Of a stretch of 64,000 nucleotides of DNA, positions 1 through 11,050 are shown piece after piece. The translations under genes were made by a program, and so were the position numbers. Below the pieces are notes generated by a model. It saw only the letters and a program-made list of their open reading frames with translations, did no database searches and was not told the origin of the DNA. Position 1 is the stretch's first letter, and each line of letters opens with the position of its first letter. Source of the stretch: Lolium rigidum (Eukaryota > Streptophyta > Magnoliopsida > Poales > Poaceae); assembly GCF_022539505.1 (NCBI RefSeq), contig NC_061510.1, positions 279,866,715 through 279,930,714 of the forward strand, written 5' to 3'.

Positions 1-573
1 ATGTTCCAATTGTCAGTATTGAGGTATCTTTCTTTCTACTAAATCCATTGACTTGATTTTGAGAATTTGGCATAGGATACTTTGTCAAAGAGCAGATTTT
101 GCTTTGGCGTACAGCTATATGATGATTCAATGGTGAATACTATGCAACTCAATCTGTCGTAGTTGTGAAGCAAAAGCCTAGCTACTCCCGCGAATTTCCT
201 AAGACACTATCTTGTGGAGTTTGGTTGGAGGAAAGCATAGTTAGATAATTTCAGAATGCAATTCTTTTCACTAGATGTGTCTACACGTTGTAGAAACATT
301 GTTGCATTTTGTTGCATTTTATATTTTGGGTTTGAAGAACAGCAAATTTGTTTCTGAAATGATTTTGAACTAAATTTGTTTTCTTGTAGATGCTTCAGAA
401 GTAATATAATTGTGACCTCAAATAATTGAGCTTCTTTAACTTATGGTTTCTTATTATTTACCATTTTATCTGTAGATTTTTTTCTTTACAAATGTAAGTT
501 CCTCTATCAATGTACACAAAAAATTTCATTTCGAGTTTTTATTCAGGTACATTCACTTTGTGTTGTTTTTCAG

Positions 574-1411
574 GTGCCTCTACATGGAGGGACCAGAAGC
601 AAATATAGAATTCCGAAGTAGTTGAACCGGATGGAAAGGTAATCCTTGTTTCTTTCTTTTATTGTATATCGTGGCATGAAACTTTGCATCATCTCCGCAT
701 CTTTCATTTGTCTGCAATAGGCCATCAAGAAGCAGCATACACCGTTATCAAAAGGGAGCAAAATTAAATTGAAGAGGTATGGCACTTAATCACTACAATC
801 TTGGGTACCTTTGGTATTTCTCAAGTTAAATGCAATATATGATGGATGTTGAGGATTTTAACTGTCCTGGATATGACATATGGTGCAATCAATTTTGGAA
901 AATTATACGATGGAGGAAGCTGCTCGTGATGAGGACAGACATGCGGTCACGACATAATTGGGCTGTTTAGGTTGACCATTTGGTTGCGTATGCTTGCCAT
1001 TAATCAGATTAGTACATGGCCAGTGGAGAAGAACATCACAATGGAGAAAAACTTAGCTCGTTGCTTCTGTACAGTGATGCCAAACAAATAATGCACAGCT
1101 GCTGCTCATTTCTCTTACTATTAACTCAAATCCTCGCAGAATTAGTTCAGATGCAATTGAGAAATCATTATCTGTTTATACTATTGTTCTATTGCCGGAA
1201 AACATACTTATTCCACTGCGAGAAATTTTGATGATGAGTTCTCCTGATATAGGGTGACGGGACACCTCGAAGAAGAAGCCGTTCTCTGCACGCCTTAAGC
1301 AACTTACGCCATGAAGTTTGTGGGGATATCCAACTCTATGTTCCTAATACCACCCGGCAGGAGCTACGCCATGCTATTTCACAATTTTTCTTCATGGATG
1401 GATACGGATGG
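574..1411 (+). pseudogene. exon-like blocks of an unrecognised gene fragment
   Basis: Two short blocks have splice-like borders. Positions 574-638 lie between ...TTTCAG and GTAATC, and 721-776 between ...CAATAG and GTATGG. If joined they keep one reading frame across the junction, but 574-638 carries an in-frame TAG in that frame. A third open block starts at about 1253 after GATATAG and runs to about 1411. I do not recognise the product. Read as captured or decayed exons inside the Helitron; chance resemblance to splice signals in AT-rich DNA cannot be excluded. Confidence 0.25.
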
Positions 1412-1918
1412 GTTGTACCTGTGTTTTCACTGATTGGTTATTCATAGATATGTATTGGTTGTCAATGGATCCAGGACGTGCTGCAACTCAACTGAATCCA
1501 ACACCTGCTCATTTTCTTCTTCTGAATTTTTTCCCCCATTCCTGATTGTGATCCATTTTCTGAACGAATTACTAAAAAAATGAGCAGAATTGCACATATT
1601 TCTAAAAAGTCCCCATTTTCTTTGTAAAGATAGGAAATTAAGCTAAATACAGCTGTAGTTTTCCCTCTTGTTACCAGAAATGATTCCCTTATTGTATTTA
1701 GATATTTAAAAGGGTGCGGAGCATATGGGAGTGCGGAGGCAGCATCTACTTGTGTCAAGGGGGCGTAGAGAGGAGGCTTCCTCTGGGGAACGTGGGAACA
1801 TGATTATATGTTTGGGGTGATGCATGCTCAGAATTGCCCTGACGATGGCAAATTGGCTTGGAATTCCTGAACTTTGGTATTGATTGATGTTCGAATAGTG
1901 CTCGAAAGAAAGCACTAA

Positions 1919-1982
1919 ATTGTATGGAACCACATGGAGGGCAAAAGTTTATTGTATGGAACCACATGGAGGGCAAAAGTTT
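1919..1982. repeat. perfect 32-bp tandem duplication
   Basis: The unit beginning ATTGTATGGAACC is present twice head to tail (1919-1950 and 1951-1982) without a mismatch, so the duplication is recent. It lies about 100 bases upstream of the Helitron 3' hairpin. Confidence 0.9.
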
Positions 1983-2091
1983 ATTGACTTATACATATGG
2001 TTATCGTGCTTTTTTTTTCTCAGAATAGTGAATTATATATGTGTGAAATGAAATTTGAGGACCCGTAGCAACGCACGGGCATTTGTGCTAG

Positions 2092-2373
2092 TTCAACTAA
2101 AAGCTAATTTAACTCCTGATCATCATTTTCAATCAATAAATTTGTCACGGAACAAAATATGTAGATCAAACAACGGTATTGTGCACCAGCATGAAAAGTC
2201 CAGAATCAAAATATGGGGATAGAGCATGAACCAAATTAAAATTACATATCATGTTTGACATGAACAAGAGAAACCATAATCGATTGTCCCACAAAGCAGA
2301 AGCGTCATCACGGATGATGGGTTTGAGCATTTTATACGTTTGTCCCGGTGCAACGCACGGGTATTTTTCCTAG
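2092..2373 (+). mobile_element. second Helitron-like 3' terminus
   Basis: A second copy of the same terminal design sits at 2344-2373: hairpin arms CCCG (2344-2347) and CGGG (2358-2361), spacer TATTTTTC, then CTAG (2370-2373) followed by T. It resembles the terminus at 2062-2091 in loop sequence (GCAACGCA), so both belong to one family. The simplest reading is one Helitron inserted just inside the 3' end of another, or a tandem terminus. The 252 bases between hold nothing else I recognise. Confidence 0.5.
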
Positions 2374-2541
2374 TCCTATCCAAAGTCAAATTCTCATGAG
2401 ACATCCATACATAGGTAGCTCACTCTGAGTCCTGGTGCTTCACATATTTTTCTCATGGACCGTGAAATGTGAGAAATGGAATCAGGTGCATGCTTGAATT
2501 GTTCATAAAGAAGTATGGTTTGCGGCCTGGTTGAATGGAAT

Positions 2542-5500
2542 CACTACGGGAACGCGTCGCGGTGCCGACGGCCAGACCATGTGCCGACGGCAAAATATCG
2601 AGGCTGTTGGCACAAGGCTCGTTCCGGCCAGGCCAGCAGGTAAACCGTCGGCACAGGAAAACCGTCAGCACAGGAAGTTTTGTGCCGATGACAACCGTCG
2701 GCATAGTTTCGGCCGTCGGCACAGCCTCTTCGCCGTGACGGCGAGGTAACAGTGTCAGGCATGTGCCGACGGCTTCGGCACATATTTTAGCCCTGTGCCG
2801 ACAGCAAAGCTGTCGGCATAGCTATTTTCCATTTTACCATATTAATCTTCAAAAAATCATAACTAAATCGTTATAATTCAGAAAATACAAATATTATATC
2901 AAAATTTATAGAAAAATAAGATCTATCTTGAAAAAATTATCAAACTTGGAATATTACAAATATCTCAAAAAAACTTCTAAAATATGAGTTATCATGTCCG
3001 ATGTTTCATGGCTTTCACGCCGAACAACCAATGTATGGCTAAAATTGTCGCATAGTTTGTGGTAATGTGCCCATATTGTGCACACATGTGCATCTTGAGA
3101 TGTCTTACGATGTTGCAGGAGAAAGTTTTCCATTTCATTGCACGAAAAACTATTTTCTATTTTTGAGGTGCAAAAAACGGGGTGTTTTATGAAGTAACCA
3201 CCAAATTAAAGTTTCACATTGGTACCAACACATTTTTAAAAAATACTAGACCACCTAATATGGACAATTTCTCAACCGGCGTATCTGGAACCTTTCCGTC
3301 CACCCCTCATAAAAAAGACAAATTCCTGCCGAATCGGTAGGAGGCCGACCAGATTTGAACTACAGGTACATGATATAATGCTCAAGATTTTTTGTAAAAA
3401 TCATTTTTAGGTTCATAACATGCTATTTCATCAGAGATCCAGTTCAAGTTTAGCGAGCCTCAGCCCTGGACAAAAGATCTTCATGCCCGCCGTTTTGACT
3501 ATAGTTTAAAACGGGCATAACAAATTCAGAAACAATCCAAACAATGTGAAACCTTCGAGTTGTGTCAAATTATGTGTCATAGTTGGAAGGAAAAATATTA
3601 AAATTCGAAAATTGCAAACATCGCAAGAAATCCTTCATAAAATGAGCTATCACGTTCGAGGTTTCATGATATTTAGGTCAAACGACCAATGTTATGGATA
3701 GAATCGCGGCATAGTTTGTGATGATGTGTCCATATTATGCACACATGTATATCTTTGGATGTCTTACGATGTTACAGGAGGAAGTTTTCCTTTTTCATCG
3801 CACGAAAAGCTATTTTCCATTTTTGAGGTGGCGAAAACGGGGTGTTTTATGAAGCAACCACCAAATTAAAGTTTCACATTGGTAGCAACATATTTTTCAA
3901 AAATACTAGACCAACTAAGATGAACAATTTCTCAACCGGTGTATCTGGAACCTTTCCATCCACCCCTCATGAAAAAGATAAATTCCTGCTGAATCGGTAG
4001 GAGGCCGACCAGAATTGAACCACAGGTACATGATATAATGCTCAAGATTTTTTTGGTAAAATTCATTTTTAGGTTCACAACATGATGTTTCATCAGAGGT
4101 CCAGTGCAAGTTTAGAGAGCTTTTGCCCCGGGCAAAGGATTTTCATGCCCGCCGTTTTGAATATAGTTTGAAACGGGCATAACAAAATAAAAAACGATCC
4201 AAACAATGTGAAACCTTCACGTGATGTCATATTATGCGTCATAGTTGCAAGGAAAAATATTAAAGTTAGAAAATTGCAAACATCACAAAAGTCCTTCACA
4301 TAAATAGCTATCACGTTCGAGGTTTTATGACATTTAGGTCAAACGACCAATGTTATGGATAGAATCACGGCATAATTTGTGATAATGTGCCCATATTATG
4401 CACATATGTGCATCTTGGGATGTCTTACGATGTTGCGGAGGAAGTTTTCCCTTTTCATTGCACGAAAAAGCCATTCTTCATTTTTGAGGTGTCGAAAATA
4501 GGGTGTTTTATGAAGCAACCACCAAATTAAAATTTCACATTGATAGCAACATATTTTTCAAAAATAGTAGACCACCTAAGATGGACTATTTCTCAATCGG
4601 TGTATCTAGAACCTTTCCGTCCATCCCTCGTGAAAAAAACAAATTCTTGCTGAATCGGTAGGAGGCCGAACAGATTTGAACTACATGTACATGATATAAT
4701 GCTCAAAATTTTTTGTAAAAATTATTTTCAGGTACACAACATGCTATTTCATAAGATATCCAGTACAAGTTTAGCGAGCTTCAGCCCCGGGGCAAAGGAT
4801 CTTCATGCCCGTCGTTTTGAATATAGTTTGAAACGGGGATAATAAATTCAGAAATGATCCTAACAATGTGAAACCTTTGCGTGGTGTCATATTATGTGTC
4901 ATAGTTGCAAGGAAAAATATTAAAGTTGGAAAATTGCAAACATCACAAAAAATCCTTCACAAAATGAGCTATCACGTTCGAGATTTCATGACATTTAGGT
5001 CAAACGACCAATGTTATGTATAGAATCGCGGCATAGTTTGTGATAATGTTCTCATATTGTGCACACATGTGCTTCTTGGGATGTCTTACGATGTTGCAAG
5101 AGGAAGTTTTCATTTTCATCGCACGAAAAGCCATTTTTTATTTTTGAGGTGGCGAAAACGAGGTGCTTTGTGAAGCAACCACGAAATTAAAGTTTCACAT
5201 TGGTACCAACGTATTTTTTAAAAAATACTAGACAACCTAAGATGGACAATTTCTCAACCGTTGTATCTGAAACCTTTCCGTATACCTCTCATGAAAAAGA
5301 TAAATTCATGCCGAAACAGTAGGAGGCCGGCTAGATTTGAACTACAGGTACATGATCTAATGCTCATGATTTTTTGCAAAAATCTTTTTTAGGTTCAAAA
5401 TATGATATAGATGTCATATTTGGATTCCTCTCATTTTTCTGATCGATTTAGACATGTTATTTGTCAAATTATGATTTACAGATTTAAAGATATTAATTAT

Positions 5501-5973
5501 TCCATATTAAATAGAAAAGAAAAAAATAAAATCATTTATTGTCCATTTGAATTCAAGATTAATATAATTATTCATTGTAGTTTATGTAGGTAATTGTTGG
5601 AATTCAAAAATAGAAAGATGTGCAACATCAAGAAATAGGTGTTAATAAGATTGATGTGGTAGTATTATCAACAAGTTGTCATTTCTTTCATGAAAACTAG
5701 GTTAGAAGGAATAGAGAAGTTAAACGTGCTAGGGGTGGAGTAGTGTGAGGATGGGTGACCGGCCGGAAATTTTGAGCACGAGTGGAATTTGACGTAATAT
5801 TGTAGTTAGAGTTAAAATGGTCCACGTGAGAGATTTTTATTTTTATTTTTTTTAAATTCGAGCCAGAATTGCCATCCTTCCGTTTTTCTATGCCGACGGC
5901 AACTTGATCTGTGCCGAGGCATTATTGTGCCTACGGCCGCCGGCCATCATCACCTTAACTGGTTCCCGTAGTG
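2542..5973. mobile_element. non-autonomous CACTA DNA transposon, complete
   Basis: The ends are inverted: CACTACGGGAAC at 2542-2553 and its complement GTTCCCGTAGTG at 5962-5973. The flanking triplet aat occurs at 2539-2541 and 5974-5976, the 3-bp target duplication expected of CACTA elements. Subterminal regions (about 2560-2820 and 5890-5945) are dense in TGCCGACGG and its complement, the usual transposase-binding repeats of this superfamily. The interior has no transposase coding and is occupied by tandem repeats. The element is 3432 bp, whole at both ends, and must have been moved by a transposase encoded elsewhere. Confidence 0.92.
2860..5405. repeat. about four ~660-bp tandem repeats inside the CACTA element
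   Basis: A landmark (TTTCATG or TTTTATG, a short stretch, then ACGACCAATGTTATG or ACAACCAATGTATG) recurs near 2999, 3656, 4317 and 4978, giving spacings of about 657, 661 and 661 bases. Other landmarks follow the same spacing, for example the AGTAACC/AGCAACCACCAAATTAAAGTTTCAC block and the block around ATGATATAATGCTCA. The first copy is the most diverged. No copy holds an ORF I would defend. Confidence 0.85.
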
Positions 5974-6359
5974 AATGACCTGACAGCCAGAACATGTTGG
6001 CTGGATCACTTGTTGTTTCTGTACCATCTGTTTTCTGGAATGGCCTTGCAGCCACAGTGTGTCGGCTATATATCTTTATCGCAATAAATCAGGTGGGTGC
6101 ATTGAGAGACGACAGTCTCTTTTGCTTTGGGTGGTTATATTTGTTTGACGGGTTCTGTCAGTTGTGAGATCTCAGCCAAAAAATTGGAATTAGTTACAGA
6201 TGCACTTACGTATAATAGTGATCTCTTTATGTCTAGGAAATTCAATGATTTGACATTTGAGATTCTTCTGAAACAATATAATATACTCGTACTTATTAAG
6301 ATTGAAGGCAAATCATCCACTTTAATCTTTATACATAGATTTTCTGTTTAGCTTTCATA
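5974..6359. other. no gene recognised; target sequence of the CACTA insertion
   Basis: This stretch continues the sequence interrupted at 2541. It is AT-rich and holds short ORFs on both strands with no recognisable domain. I see nothing here beyond the left copy of the LINE target duplication at its right edge. Confidence 0.4.
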
Positions 6360-6378
6360 GATGGGTAGCCCACCCACC

Positions 6379-6533
6379 TCCGGCTTAGACATTATGTCTG
6401 TTTTGTATTTTCACTTTCGTGTGCACTTTTTAGTTTGTGATTGTAATAACTGTACTGTTACGGCTGCGTGCATGCTAGCTATACAGATGCTGGATTTTTT
6501 AAACTAATAAAGTGCCATTTATCAAAAACAAAA
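6379..6533 (+). mobile_element. 5'-truncated LINE (L1-type) insertion
   Basis: The 19-bp sequence gatgggtagcccacccacc occurs at 6360-6378 and again at 6534-6552, extendable by one base to the left; this is a target-site duplication of L1-like size. Between the copies the insert ends in an A-rich tail (ATCAAAAACAAAA) preceded by a segment with GCTGCGTGCATGCTAG...CAGATGCTGGA...AATAAAG, resembling the 3' untranslated end of grass L1 LINEs. Only about 155 bases are present, so the copy is heavily 5'-truncated and has no coding capacity. Confidence 0.8.
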
Positions 6534-6552
6534 GATGGGTAGCCCACCCACC

Positions 6553-7509
6553 CCTTAAAAAACTATCTCAATCGTTGTAGCGGGACTGTAAAATGGAAGG
6601 GACTGTAAGATGGAAGCAGAAATACTACAGTTTACCAGTACGTTGGCGGAAGATATTGAGATGGCAGTCCTACTAGCGATCTGGCTCACTCCAACACAAA
6701 GGAAGGGAAGAATCAAGCAAACACGGAGACCAAGTTCCCGTTCGGCGCGAGAACCTCCCTTGTCCCTGTGACTTCAGGAGCGTGACGAATTTGGTAATTT
6801 GCCTTCGAACTTGAGTTTTGTTTGCTTAGACCACATTGAAATCAAGATAAGATTACTACTCAACCAATCGATCAAAGCCCGTTTGCGGTGAAAGTGTGAA
6901 ACATGGCGCTTGTTGACCACACGTTCAAGCATGCTCCGATGATGTTCTCTGTTATATTGTGATTTAAATTCATTTTAAAGGAAGGCTAACTTCTGACGAG
7001 CAGAGCGAGGCCCGTCGTCGATAGGCTTGGGCCGAAACATAGGGTGTATCATATTATAAGATAACCCACAATGTTTGTAAACACTCTCCAATGTAGTGAA
7101 ATTTTGCTGGCTGGCGCCCGTGATTTTTTCCTCTCTGCGTTGGAGGGACAATGCAATAACGCCCTTTTTTTTTTCCTTTATACCATATCACGCATACCAT
7201 ACGTATGTGTATGGATACCGGCTCATGTGTTTCCTTTATTCTAGTTTGGCCTATATCAACATGCAACCAATGCTAGGTCACTCACCGTTCCAGTCTAGAA
7301 CTTCAATATTTTTATCAGTGCTCTCCCTTCTGAGACCTAGTTGCCGTACATAGAAATCCGCCGCTGCCTCCACTGACAAGACGCCGCCGCATGTTCTCTG
7401 CCGCAGCCGCCCCAAAACGCCCAACCAAAATCTTCCGGCACCGCTGTTGTTAAGCCGCCGCCGCAGCTTCTCTGCTCTTTCTGTATATCGTGTATGGAGC
7501 TTATGGGAG
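6553..7509. other. no gene recognised
   Basis: There is no ORF with a recognisable domain on either strand, and no terminal repeats. A GC-richer part around 7355-7470 (CCGCCGC-type runs) gives spurious open frames on both strands. I cannot assign this stretch to an element. Confidence 0.4.
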
Positions 7510-7563
7510 CTAGATGCCAAGAACACGTTTCTTCATGGCGTTCTGGAAGAGGAACTAGTAGAA
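7510..7563 (+). pseudogene. copia reverse-transcriptase scrap
   Basis: The translation from 7510 matches the strongly conserved copia RT motif of the form LDxKNxFLHGxLEEE (L-D-A-K-N-T-F-L-H-G-V-L-E-E-E). This surrounds the first catalytic aspartate of the RT. Nothing on either side continues the similarity, so this is a fragment of about 18 codons. The match is short but specific. Confidence 0.5.
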
Positions 7564-7601
7564 AATGAGGCTTCCATCCACCCCATTAGTCCCCAAATCT
7601 T

Positions 7602-7790
7602 TCGAACCGCGACTAAAGGGGTCTTTAGTTGCGGTTCGGGAGGCGACCCGCGACCAAAGGTCTGGGCCCAGCGGGCTCGGTCAACAGCTGGGGGACGGGA
7701 GGGGCTTTAGTCGCGGTTGGCCAGGCCAACCGCGACTAAAGCTGCCCGAACGCCTTTAGTCGCGGTTGGCCAGGCCAACCGGGACTAAAG
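7602..7790. repeat. CACTA subterminal inverted motifs
   Basis: TTTAGTCGCGGTT and its complement AACCGCGACTAAAG alternate several times. Two copies form the long palindromic unit CGCGGTTGGCCAGGCCAACCGCG (listed by its halves: CGCGGTTGGCC and GGCCAACCGCG) around 7710-7790. Short subterminal repeats in both orientations are the expected binding sites for TNPA-like proteins in CACTA elements. Confidence 0.75.
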
Positions 7791-7799
7791 GTCCATCCC

Positions 7800-7808
7800 T
7801 ATAAAAGG
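7800..7808 (+). promoter_or_regulatory. TATA box of the CACTA transposase gene
   Basis: TATAAAAGG lies just inside the subterminal repeats and about 345 bases before the chosen start codon. The distance leaves room for a 5' leader and an intron ending at the AG just before the ATG. Confidence 0.5.
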
Positions 7809-8145
7809 CAGCTCAGCTCACTTCACTTAGCCATTTGGTGCCACTTCTCTTCACAATCTTCACAAGGGGTGGTGGATTTGCTTTTGGTTCCTCTTATGCA
7901 CACAAGATGTTCGATGAAATGCCCGAGAGCATGAAACAAACATGATATGAAGTGTCCGAGCCACACTTGAGCTTTCTCATTTATTTTTCCTCCTCGATCG
8001 CGGTTAGCAACTTGAACCTTTCATGTGTCATTGATAAAATATGCATGTGTGTAGTTCATTGTTTAATTTCTATTATTTCTAGCTACTTAATTAGTTTAAC
8101 TAATGCATGATGGTTAATTATATACTTTATATAATAATAATGCAG

Positions 8146-9071
8146 ATGAATCGGCAATGGATGTACGGTAACCGACTCTCCGGCGAGTTCACTACGGGTT
8201 TGAAAGATTTCCTCGTAGTGGCTAATGCGAACAAGCAGGGGGGTTTTGTTATCTGTCCATGTGTTGGCTGTAAGAATCAGAAGGGTTACTCTTCCACAAG
8301 AGAAGTTCATCTACACCTGCTTCGGCACGGTTTCATGCCAAGCTATAATTGTTGGACCAAGCATGGAGAAAAAGGGGTTATAATGGAAGAAGATGAAGAA
8401 GGGGATGATATCATCGATGACAACTATCCTGATCATTTCGGTGATACTTTCATGGAGGATGCAGAAGGTGGGGAAGGTGAAGGGGAAAGTCAAGGGGAAG
8501 GTGAAGAAGAGGCACGTGATCAGCCCGCTGATGATCTTGGTCGGACCATTGCTGATGCACGAAGACGCTGCGAAACTGAAAAGGAGAGGGAGAATTTGGA
8601 TCGCATGTTAGAGGATCAAAAAAGTCGTTGTACCCAGGATGCGATAATGGTCTGAAAAAGCTGGGCTGCACACTGGATTTGCTGAAATGGAAGGCACGGG
8701 AAGGTGTAGCTGACTCAGGATTTGAAAACTTGCTGAAAATGTTGAAGAATATGTTTCCAAAGAATAACGAGTTGCCCGCCGATACGTACGAAGCAAAGAA
8801 GGTCGTCTGCCCTCTAGGTTTAGAGGTTCTGAAGATACATGCATGCATTAACGACTGCATCCTCTACCGCGGTGAATACGAGAATTTGAATGAATGCCCG
8901 GTATGCACTACATTGCGTTATAAGATAAGAGGCGATGACCCTGGTGACGATGTTGAGGGCGAGAAACCCAGGAAGAGGGTTCCCGCCAAGGTGATGTGGT
9001 ATGCTCCTATAATACCACGGTTGAAACGTCTGTTCAGGAACAAAGAGCATGCCAAGTTGTTGCGGTGGCAC
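8146..9071 (+). pseudogene. CACTA (En/Spm-type) transposase TNP2, N-terminal half
   Basis: The start is the ATG after an acceptor-like AATGCAG, giving M-N-R-Q-W-M-Y. Residues 3 to about 75 match the transposase-associated domain: W-M-Y, a CPCVGCKN cysteine cluster, then HLHLLRHGF. An acidic linker follows. The frame then slips by one base in the A-run near 8619-8626, after which the conserved TNP2 region continues in the next frame (LYPGC, LDLLKWKA, CPLGLEVLKIHACINDC, ECPVC, VMWYAPIIPRLKRLF). This mediates DNA-end binding and cleavage in intact relatives. At 9071 the coding sequence is broken by the 44-kb insertion with duplication ggcac; reading continues in frame at 53041. Frameshift plus insertion make it dead. 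Confidence 0.85.
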
Positions 9072-10390
9072 TGATACGTCTCCAACGTATCTATAATTTC
9101 TTATGTTCCATGCTAGTTTTATGACAATACCTACATGTTTTATATGCACTTTATATCATATTATGGCATTTATTGGACTAACCTATTAACAAGATGCCGC
9201 AGTGCCAGTTTCTGTTTATTATGTCTGTTTAATGCAGAAAAGGCCCGAAAACCAAAGTGCTCGGAAAAAATCCAGAAAAATTACAGAAATTCTATTTCGC
9301 CAGAAGACCCACGGAGCCAGAAGGGCTAGGCCAGAGGAGGCCCACGACCTCCTCCCCATCCACTGGCGCGACCAGGAGGGGGGCGGCGCCGCCCTATGGG
9401 GTGGGCCCCTCGGGCACCCTATCACGCTGCCCCTTCGCCTATATATTGCCCCAGATGCGAAAACCCTAAAAAAGCCACTCATATTCCACCAAGGGTTCCG
9501 CAGCGCCGCCGCCATCGACGACAAGTTTCGGGGGACAGAATCTCTGTTCCGGCACGCCGCCGGGACGGGGAATTGCCCCCGGAGTCATCTCCATCGACAC
9601 CACCGCCATCTTTATCGCCGCTGCTTGACTCCCATGATGAGGAGGGAGTAGTTCTCCCCGAGGCTGAGGGCTCTACCGGTAGCTATGTGGTTCATCTCTC
9701 TCTCCCATGGTGTGATCTTTATGTGATCATGAGCTTTGTAATCTAGTTGAATATGTAGATGTTACTCTTGTCTATTATGCACTCTAGAGGTTACTTTAAT
9801 ATGAACTCCGGAGTCACTCTCCACGGTGTGATGGTGACGAGTGTGCGCATCGTGTGTGATTCCTTTATGACGTTGTGGAGCTTGTTTACTCCGGCTTGAG
9901 GTGTGCTTTTGCAGCCCTACACAATGAATGGTGTTTGTTATCCAACAAGAGAGTATTTGAGAGTAGCATTTATTTATTCAATTATGTGATCATTGTTGAG
10001 AGTGTCCACTAGTGAAAGTATGATCCCTAGGCGTTGTTTCTAAGCATTGAAACACCGTTTCCAACAAGTTCTGCTACATGTTCCCTTGCTGCCATTTTTA
10101 TTTCAGATTGCAATTGCTACTTATAATCATCCATATTACTTGTATTTCACTATCTCTTCGCCGAACTAGTTCACCTATACATCTGACAAGTGTATTAGGT
10201 GTGTTGGGACACAAGAGACTTCTTGTATCTTAATTGCAGGGTTGCTTGAGAGGGATATCTTTGACCTCTACCTCCCTGAGTTCGATAAACCTTGGGTGAT
10301 TCACTTAAGGGAAACTTGCTGCTGTTCTACGAACCTCTGCTCTTGGAGGCCCAACACTATCTACAGGAATAGAAGCGTGCGTAGACATCA
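9072..10390 (+). repeat. 5' LTR of the tandem gypsy element
   Basis: It begins TGATACGTCTCCAACG and ends GTAGACATCA, the TG...CA ends of an LTR. A TATA-like CTATATATTG lies near 9438. The primer site follows 10 bases after the end. It is closely similar along its length to the LTRs at 46678 and 51719. Confidence 0.93.
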
Positions 10391-10400
10391 AGCTATTTTC

Positions 10401-10417
10401 TGGCGCCGTTGCCGGGG
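10401..10417 (+). other. primer binding site, tRNA-Asp
   Basis: TGGCGCCGTTGCCGGGG is complementary to the 3' end of plant tRNA-Asp including CCA. Use of tRNA-Asp is typical of Athila-like gypsy elements. Confidence 0.85.
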
Positions 10418-10669
10418 AGGTAAGGTAAAAGGTATTCACATCCTTCGACTACTAAGCTATTTCCTAGCACTGTTGCCGGTTGTAAGGGTATTTTACCCTT
10501 ATCCATTATTTTGGTAACAATGACACCGTGCTAGAGTATTTGGCCTAATATGTTTATAAGGATAATCTCAGGTATTAGGCAAAGAGGCATAAATGGTGTA
10601 TCAAAGGAACAAGAAGGCTAAAGGAGAACCCCCACTTCAACAACAATCGAAAAGGGGTCTACAGCAGAA

Positions 10670-10990
10670 ATCCGGTCTGCAGCCCGGCTGGACCGGCCCA
10701 CAGACCGGCAACCCCGGCGCGCTGCCCGGTCGACCGGTCGCCAACCGGTCGCCAACCGGGCGCCAACCGGCTCCTGGACGACGCAAAGATGGTCCGGCCT
10801 ACCGCCCGGTCAGCCGGCCTACAGACCGGCGGGTCCGGCGCACAGCCCGGTCGGCCGGTCGCCAACCGGGCGCCAACCGGGCGCCAACCGGAGGAGCCCC
10901 TGGACGACGAAAAGAAGCTCCGGTCACTGGTCCGGTCCGACCGGCCTCTGCACCGGGCAGTCCGGTCCCTGGTCCGGTTGACCGGTTTTG
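10670..10990. repeat. CCGG palindrome array in the LTR promoter region
   Basis: CCGGT/ACCGG words, often as CCGGTCGACCGG or ACCGGTCGCCAACCGG, recur every 8-25 bases over about 320 bases directly upstream of the TATA box. The array produces long meaningless open frames on both strands. It is repeated in the 3' LTR (about 40470-40785). Confidence 0.85.
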
Positions 10991-11042
10991 TCGAAGAAAA
11001 GCTGAGGTGGCAAGTGGCCAACGGCCATATTTCGAAGAACAC

Positions 11043-11050
11043 TATAAATA
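11043..11050 (+). promoter_or_regulatory. TATA box of the copia 5' LTR
   Basis: TATAAATA follows the CCGG array by about 50 bases. Its equivalent in the 3' LTR is at 40840-40847. Confidence 0.65.

Larger units (their letters stand above)
1..2091 (+). mobile_element. Helitron, 3' part (5' end lies outside the window)
   Basis: The right edge has the structure of a Helitron 3' terminus: a short GC hairpin (CCCGT, loop AGCAACGC, ACGGG, positions 2062-2079), an 8-base spacer, then CTAG (2088-2091) followed by T, the usual host base. The body is AT-rich and contains exon-like blocks with splice-site-like borders, as expected of a rolling-circle element that captured gene pieces. The 5' TC end is not visible, so the left limit is the window edge and not a mapped border. 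No Rep/helicase coding is present, so this would be a non-autonomous copy. The terminus is fairly secure; assigning the whole stretch to one element is inference. Confidence 0.5.
7590..9071 (+). mobile_element. second CACTA element, left part (interrupted at 9071)
   Basis: Subterminal repeats and a promoter are followed by a transposase of the TNP2 type in + orientation. The coding sequence is split by a 44-kb nest at 9071/53041 and again at 53332, so the right end lies outside the window. I could not find a clean CACTA terminus; the left border may be truncated near 7565-7600, next to the copia scrap. This is the oldest datable layer of the middle part, since everything from 9072 to 53035 is inserted into it. 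Confidence 0.75.

Noticed and set aside
2860..5405. Tandem repeats considered as a satellite or CRISPR-like array
   Set aside because: The unit is ~660 bp without spacer structure and lies inside a CACTA element with a clean 3-bp duplication; the context is a plant nuclear genome.
6127..6351. 74-codon ORF between the CACTA element and the LINE
   Set aside because: AT-rich, with an antisense ORF of similar length over the same bases and no recognisable motif; not supportable as a gene.
7278..7710. ORFs around the CCGCCG-rich stretch and CACTA subterminal repeats
   Set aside because: They overlap on both strands and cross the copia scrap and CACTA border; apart from the short LDxKNxFLHG match nothing is recognisable.
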